Both the position numbers and the translations under genes were made by a program. A stretch of DNA of 64,000 nt from Citrus sinensis (lineage: Eukaryota > Streptophyta > Magnoliopsida > Sapindales > Rutaceae), in the NCBI RefSeq assembly GCF_022201045.2, contig NC_068558.1:40753501-40817500 (forward strand), written 5' to 3'. The notes beneath the pieces were generated by a model. The model searched no databases and was not told the origin of the DNA. It worked only from the letters and a program-made list of their open reading frames with translations. Positions 58,735 through 64,000 of this stretch are shown in pieces (positions within the stretch are counted from its first letter, which is position 1; every line of letters starts with the position of its first letter).

Positions 58735-59694
58735 TTATCATAGCACTGTTGTAGGTGTGTTGCACTTAAGCTACTGTTGAAATAAAATAACATGTTCATG
58801 TGTCTCCCCCATATGACTGAATAAACCTTAGAACTCGATATGACGAATAAAAAAAGTCTATATCTATTTCGACGATAAATAAAAGTTGCTTGGCTTCCTT
58901 ATCACGGTAACAATATTATTTAGTTGTATGTTTATCATATAATTTTTGCATTCCTATCTGCTCTTTCCTTTCACTTTTTGATGAAAGTAAATCTTAGGTG
59001 CATTGCCAACTGGAAGTAAACCTGATTGGTATAATCAGTAATGTCTCTGTAGAAGCTAAATGTTGAATGATTAAGGTTCTATTTGACGCATCACCTGTGA
59101 ATATTTGCTATTGTTTATCCAATAGTGCAATAAAATGCTGGAGTGTGTGTGAACTTGTCAATTTTAGTGAAACTATTGTTTCAATTATGAATTATGCATC
59201 AGGCAATGGGTATATGTGAAATCCACGGCACTTATGTTTATAACATGCGCATGCAATAGCAGTTACATTATAATTTGATTTGAAGTTGGCCTTATACAAT
59301 CACATGTAGCCAGACTTATTTACGCATCACCTGTGAATATTTGCTATTGTTTATCCAATAGTGCAATAAAATGCTGGAGTGTGTGTGAACTTGTCAATTT
59401 TAGTGAAACTATTGTTTCAATTATGAATTATGCATCAGGCAATGGGTATATGTGAAATCCACGGCACTTATGTTTATAACATGCGCATACAATAGCAGTT
59501 ACATTATAATTTGATTTGAAGTTGGCCTTATACAATCACATGTAGCCAGACTTATTTACAATCAGTATAACGAAAATCTTCTGCGTAACACTCTAGCAAG
59601 AATTCTTGTAATCACTCCATCTAATTTCTTTTTTATTCTATTAATCCCTATAAATACCAATTTGAGGAAGTTTCTTATAACAAGCATGAAAAAA
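58735..59694. other. Spacer with 3'UTRs and a tandem duplication
   Basis: Starts with the 3'UTR of the Lys/Glu-rich gene (AATAAA at 58781-58786). It contains the 236-bp duplication at 59086-59557 and ends with the 3'UTR of the GH3 gene on the minus strand. Confidence 0.5.
59086..59557. repeat. 236-bp tandem duplication, nearly identical copies
   Basis: Copies 59086-59321 and 59322-59557 both start ACGCATCACCTGTGAATATT. I saw a single difference (GCGCATGCAATAG versus GCGCATACAATAG). The near identity marks a very recent event. Each copy has an AATAAA (TGCAATAAAATGC). No coding content. Confidence 0.93.
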
Positions 59695-62381
59695 CTAGCT
59701 TGTCTGTCTAGACTTGGTAGTGAGGCCAAATCCAAATGGGAAGAGAGGATCATAATGTGGATCTCCAACATTCATTGGCAGCTGATCAACAGTCTTGAAC
59801 CACGTACGCGGAAGCTTGCCAGTGAAATCGTAGTCACCAAACAGAACATCAGCAACACCTTGACCCTCAGTTCCAGGGAGCCAAGCTGCAACAAGAGCAT
59901 CAATGTATGAAAGATACGGTTGGATCACAACAGGGCGGCCAGAGATTACGACAACAACACATTCCACAGCTCCACAAACGTTTGTGATGGTGTTAGGACC
60001 AGGGTCGGCAATATTCAGGTTCATGCTGTCGCCGTTTGTCTCTGCATATGGGTGCTCTCCAACTACTACAATGGCAAATGAGAAGTTGTTGGACTTCACA
60101 AAGTTGGCATCTGGATTCTCCTGATAGACAACTTCAGTTTGTTGATCAACAGTATTTTTAATGGCATTGAGTATTGTAGTACCTGCGCATTAGACGGACC
60201 ACGTTAGTTGGTCTTACCCATAATAACTTGTTATATAAAAGTTCTTATCAGCAACATTAGCCATCTATTTTACCTCTAGTGAGGTCGTTGCCACTAAGTC
60301 CCTGCCACTCAATTGTCCAGCCACCACACTGATAACCCAGATTGTCAGCATGGCTGCCAGCAACTAGTATCTTTGATGTTTTTTTAGGAAGAGGTAGTAT
60401 CTTTGATGTCTTTTTAGGAAGAGGTAGTAATGGAACCTCAGTTGAATCACCATTCTTTAGCAGCACAAGTGATTTCCTTACAGCTTCCCTAGCCAGTTCT
60501 CTATGCTCCTGCTTCGGTAAAAAGACGAATGAGAATACTTTTGAGACCCGTGCAACATAAAGGTAAAATAGTAGTTTAGTAACTAACCTGACTTCCCAGC
60601 TGATCAACCAGGCTATCATCAGCCAATGGATTCTCGAATAAACCCATCACAAATTTGACTCGCAAAATTCTCCTCACTGCATCATCAATTCTGCTCATAG
60701 GTATGATGTTATTCTTCACTTGGAAGGTCAGATCATCTATGAATTCTATATAGTTATAGGGGACCATGACCTGGAGAACGTTCAAAACAAAGAATTAACA
60801 TAGACTTGATGAAAATTTATAAAAGTTTTGTTATAGCACCTAAGGCAAAGACTATGAACTGACCATGTCAATGCCAGCCTTGATTCCTACTTCAACGGAA
60901 TATGAGTAGTTAGCATGAGGTGGAGATGTGATCCTGTCTAGACCTTCCCAATCTGTGATGACAAAACCCTGAAGAAATTTTTCCGCAGTCAGTCATCAAT
61001 TCAGTTGCTTCCTTTTCTAGTATAATAAAAATACAGAGATGTCCATAGGATGTGTCAAAAGAACGAATTTTTTACCCTGAATTGAAGAGTATTTTTCAGA
61101 AAACCAGTGACAAGTTCCCGATTAGCATGCATTTTAATTCCATTCCAGCTAGAGTAGGAGACCATGACAGTTGAGACACCCTTGATAATTGAGTTGTAGT
61201 ATGCAGGCATGTGTATTGCGAGCAAACCATGTCTGTCTATGATAGTGTTGTTCTCATTTATTCCATTTATTGTCCCACCATCACCTACGAAGTGCTTAGC
61301 ACAAGCTGCAACCTTTGTTCTGTTGCAAAACAATCAAATCATCATTTCGTTATGCGCGTTCTATATGAATCTCTTTGATCGTATCTGTCATTTGAGAAAG
61401 TAAGAAGATAAATAATATGCGATAAACATCTGCAAATTAGAGATGGTGCTTCTAAATAGCTTACTTTCCGGCAACATAGGGGACACCCTTTGGGGACCCA
61501 GCAGGAATGTCCCCCTGGAGTCCAGGTATAAGCTCAGTCATCGCCTGGACGATCTTGGGGTCTTCGCTGTAGCTTTCGTAGCATCGACCCCATCTTGGAT
61601 CCCTGCAGACCTGAACAAACAAAACAAATATAAGGAATCGCCATTTGCACAGATGGATTTTCATTTTCTTTTATGTAAATCAGTATTTAAAATCTGATAG
61701 GTACCGCAATACAAGGTGCAAAAGTATATGGAATGCCTGTAGCTCGAACTTCAAGTGCAGTTGCAGCTCCAATCCTTTTAACAAGATCGGGGTCCCTGGA
61801 TGAATCAACAGAATGTTAACTCATGTCGGATTTACAAAACCAAGTTTAAAGAGAACAATATCATCCACAGAGCTACATCCACTTGCCTTGTAGCTCCAAG
61901 GCCTATATTGTGAGGAAAAATTGTAGCGTTGTAAACATTGTTATGACCATGAACAGCATCAATCCCATAAATCATTGGAATCCCAAGTCGCGTGGATAAA
62001 GCACCCTTCTGAAAATCATTGATCATGTTAATCCAAGCCTCAGCAGAAGCCTGTCTTGCCGGAGCACTCCCTCCTCCAGTCAAAACACTCCCTGCCGAAA
62101 ACTTAAAATTATTTAAAAACTTCTTTAGACATATTCATCAATCATCAATCTGTTAGCGTTGCTTGCTTACCTATGAAGTATTTCTTCATCACCTCAGCTG
62201 AAGCAACACCACGTTCAATCTGTGTCATTTGGCCTATCTTTTCCTCCAAAGTCATCCTGCTAACCAGATCGTTCACTCGGACATGTAATGGCTGCTTGGG
62301 ATCTTTATATTTCAGGTATTCTGCTTCTGCCAAGCAACACAAGAGCAGAAGCCCCATCAAGGAGATGAGAGTTCTAGCCAT
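59695..62381 (-). CDS. Beta-D-glucan exohydrolase / beta-glucosidase, GH3 family
   Basis: Secreted cell-wall glucosidase of 635 residues. Nine exons in frame (minus strand, 5' to 3'): 62381-62171, 62091-61887, 61795-61705, 61610-61465, 61319-61076, 60968-60864, 60770-60588, 60508-60274, 60182-59695. The start at 62381 gives a clear signal peptide ([20 protein letters not shown]). The N-terminal barrel has [44 protein letters not shown] and the nucleophile motif GFVITDWEG, whose Asp is catalytic in barley ExoI. The C-terminal domain has [17 protein letters not shown], and [11 protein letters not shown] with the likely acid/base Glu. It is closest to Arabidopsis At5g20950/At5g20940 in my memory. 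Oddities: intron 2 uses a GC donor (ACAAG then GCAAGT), and exon 8 contains an in-frame 30-bp duplication. Catalytic residues are intact, so activity is expected. Confidence 0.95.
60365..60424 (-). repeat. In-frame 30-bp tandem duplication in GH3 exon 8
   Basis: Two 30-base copies (60365-60394 and 60395-60424), one substitution apart, give [10 protein letters not shown] twice in a row before [11 protein letters not shown]. Family members carry this segment once. The insert lies in the linker between the two GH3 domains. Confidence 0.92.
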
Positions 62382-62405
62382 ATTTTCGTAAACCAACCTT
62401 CAAAG

Positions 62406-62927
62406 CTGAAAAAAACCGGAAATGTCCATTAAATTCCCATTTGAGACAAGACAAAAAAAAAAATGTAAAATTTGTTCTCTACATTGAAGACTAATTAATT
62501 ATAAGTGATTAAAATAAAAAACAAAGAGACTGGCTAATTAACAAACGGAGACAGAATATTATGAGGAACATAAGAATATATGAATGGGCGCATACACAAA
62601 CACAGAAACCATAAAACGTAAAATTGAAAATTCAAAGCTGTGTACATCCAAACAAAAGTGAGAGAATATCTTTAGGTGACCACTGTATTCGGCTTTCGTA
62701 ATAATGAAGCTTGATTATTATTATTCTTATCATTATTATAATTATTTGAACAAAAAAGAGTCATAGGGGACTCATATGAATGAACCGCGTCAGCCTTTAA
62801 GCAACAGAGGTTTCTTGTTTTCCTACATTTTTCTCAGAAAACAAACAGAGGATTAACTGAAAGCAGCAGTGCATACACGGGAAGTTCAAGAAAAATGCGA
62901 GAAATGAAAAGAAAGATTACAACTTAC
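62406..62927 (-). other. Probable 5'UTR intron of the GH3 gene
   Basis: On the minus strand a good donor (TTTCAAT/GTAAGTT, at 62927) and a strong acceptor (GGTTTTTTTCAG, ending 62406) flank 522 bases just before the start codon. This places a short leader exon at about 62928-63030. Inferred from splice motifs only. Confidence 0.5.
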
Positions 62928-63059
62928 ATTGAAATAAAGATACCCAAAAGATTAGTCTGTTTGCTCTGTCTCAGTTTCACAAATGGAGACTCAAGAAAAT
63001 TTGTCTCCTTGAAATGGGAAGCAGCAGTTTGTACGACAATGCTGCAGAGCTTGAGCTGG

Positions 63060-63067
63060 TATTTATA
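63060..63067 (-). promoter_or_regulatory. TATA box of the GH3 gene
   Basis: On the minus strand TATAAATA lies about 30 bases upstream of the predicted leader exon, consistent with a TATA-driven start near 63030. Confidence 0.5.
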
Positions 63068-64000
63068 GAAACTTGCTCCTTAATTTACTTTTTCTTAACA
63101 ACATTGTTGTTACGTGGAAGGATGAAATTCAGTTGTGCTAGTGTACACTAAGGGTCAACAAATATATATCTAGACAATAAAATGATCCAATTCTTCCGAG
63201 GTAATAGGTTGTTCAAACTTCCTCTTGCATAGATGAAGAATCTTGAATCTAACTTAAATTCAATTCTTAATTTCAATATTACAGTGTAATTTTATTGATA
63301 TTACAATTAAAAGTCCATCACTGACTAGGCTTGATCCCCCACAATGACAAAAAAATATTTGAAAATAACCCTTGATTAGCACAACAATGACGAATAAAGT
63401 AACTGGAAAAACTGTCCCAAAATCACAGGAAACTACTCGAAATATGATGAAAAAAATAAAAAGAAAGCATTCACATTTTGATGATTGAACCTGAAGAAAA
63501 GAACGTGATTGAATTCAGGGTAATTCACGCAAGCCCGACCGGAGTGGATAGGGTTTATTACAATTCAAAGTTGGATAAGATACACAAATTCTACAACTGC
63601 AACAAAACAATAATCAAACTCACGTCATCGTGCTATGTCGAGTTTCAACTGAGTTTATTGATTTTATCCGCACAAACAACTTTTTCAACTCGGTCGGTTT
63701 GATTTGTTTTCCTTAAAATCTTTCAAAATAATCGCCTGTCAGTTTTTCTTGAGCATTTCTTACAATCCAAGGTATAAGATCGGTGTGACAAGCACTCTTT
63801 TTTTTTTTTCTGATGATAATTTGATTAATTAAAAATTAAAAAATTGGCAACTTGTGCGTTGGGTACTTTTTTTTTTTTAAAAAAAAAAAAATAAAGGTTG
63901 TTGTTTTAAACACGTCCGTTAAGTGAACTGTTCTTCCAATACTACCTGTCAAACGAAATAGTGGTCTGCTTATTGCTTGTTGCCTGGCTAGCTTTCACCA
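63068..64000. other. GH3 upstream region to window end
   Basis: AT-rich sequence with long T and A runs at 63799-63810 and 63868-63891. An open frame at 63478-63702 (+) matches no known family. No further gene can be supported. Confidence 0.4.

Noticed and set aside
1-64000. CRISPR arrays, operons, phage or toxin-antitoxin systems
   Set aside because: The window is plant nuclear DNA with spliced genes; no regularly spaced identical repeats or prokaryotic gene clusters are present.

Overview
This is a 64 kb piece of an AT-rich flowering-plant nuclear chromosome. The evidence is ordinary eudicot genes with many short GT-AG introns, a nuclear tRNA-Glu, and plant-type transposons (hAT, Mutator-like, SINE-like, MITEs). 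Protein similarity suggests a rosid, possibly Citrus-like, but nothing in the sequence proves the species. I found no CRISPR array, operon, viral genome or prokaryotic insertion. LAYOUT: 1-226 (+) is the 3' end of an alpha-tubulin gene. 1948-2775 (-) is an intronless AP2/ERF factor of RAP2.11 type. 5375-14518 (-) is a 20-exon importin-5/KETCH1-type karyopherin; its rebuilt product is 1,115 residues. 14519-24700 is gene-poor and holds a small MITE and a nest of three transposons (17271-22247), one with the remains of a BED-finger hAT transposase. 24702-29777 (+) is the 17-exon CCT1/TCP-1 alpha chaperonin gene (545 residues). A tRNA-Glu(CTC) follows at 30244. 32185-32448 is a SINE-like insertion whose 3' end lies inside a later 234-bp tandem duplication, directly upstream of an R2R3-MYB gene of MYB5/PH4 type (32952-33927, +). 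36925-39750 (+) is a GT47 exostosin-family glycosyltransferase and 41082-46518 (+) a 10-exon O-fucosyltransferase-like gene. 47530-52626 (-) is the 13-exon plasma-membrane syntaxin SYP132. 53854-55358 is a Mutator-like element with long inverted ends and a 9-bp target duplication; it carries a broken exon resembling ORC5, which makes it a Pack-MULE. 57700-58734 (+) is a Lys/Glu-rich protein of unknown function with a hAT MITE in its probable 5'UTR intron. 59695-62381 (-) is a 9-exon GH3 beta-D-glucan exohydrolase with a 10-residue internal duplication. HOW THE GENES RELATE: these are independently transcribed housekeeping and regulatory genes (cytoskeleton and its folding machinery, nuclear import, secretion, cell-wall polysaccharides, transcription factors) and not one pathway. 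Tubulin next to RAP2.11 next to importin-5 matches the order I recall around At5g19770-At5g19820 in Arabidopsis. Coding spans were rebuilt by hand from splice sites and reading-frame continuity, so each multi-exon entry lists its exons. The most notable structures are the ORC5-carrying Pack-MULE, the nested hAT/MULE cluster, and the SINE followed by tandem duplication upstream of the MYB gene. I found no convincing new biological system.
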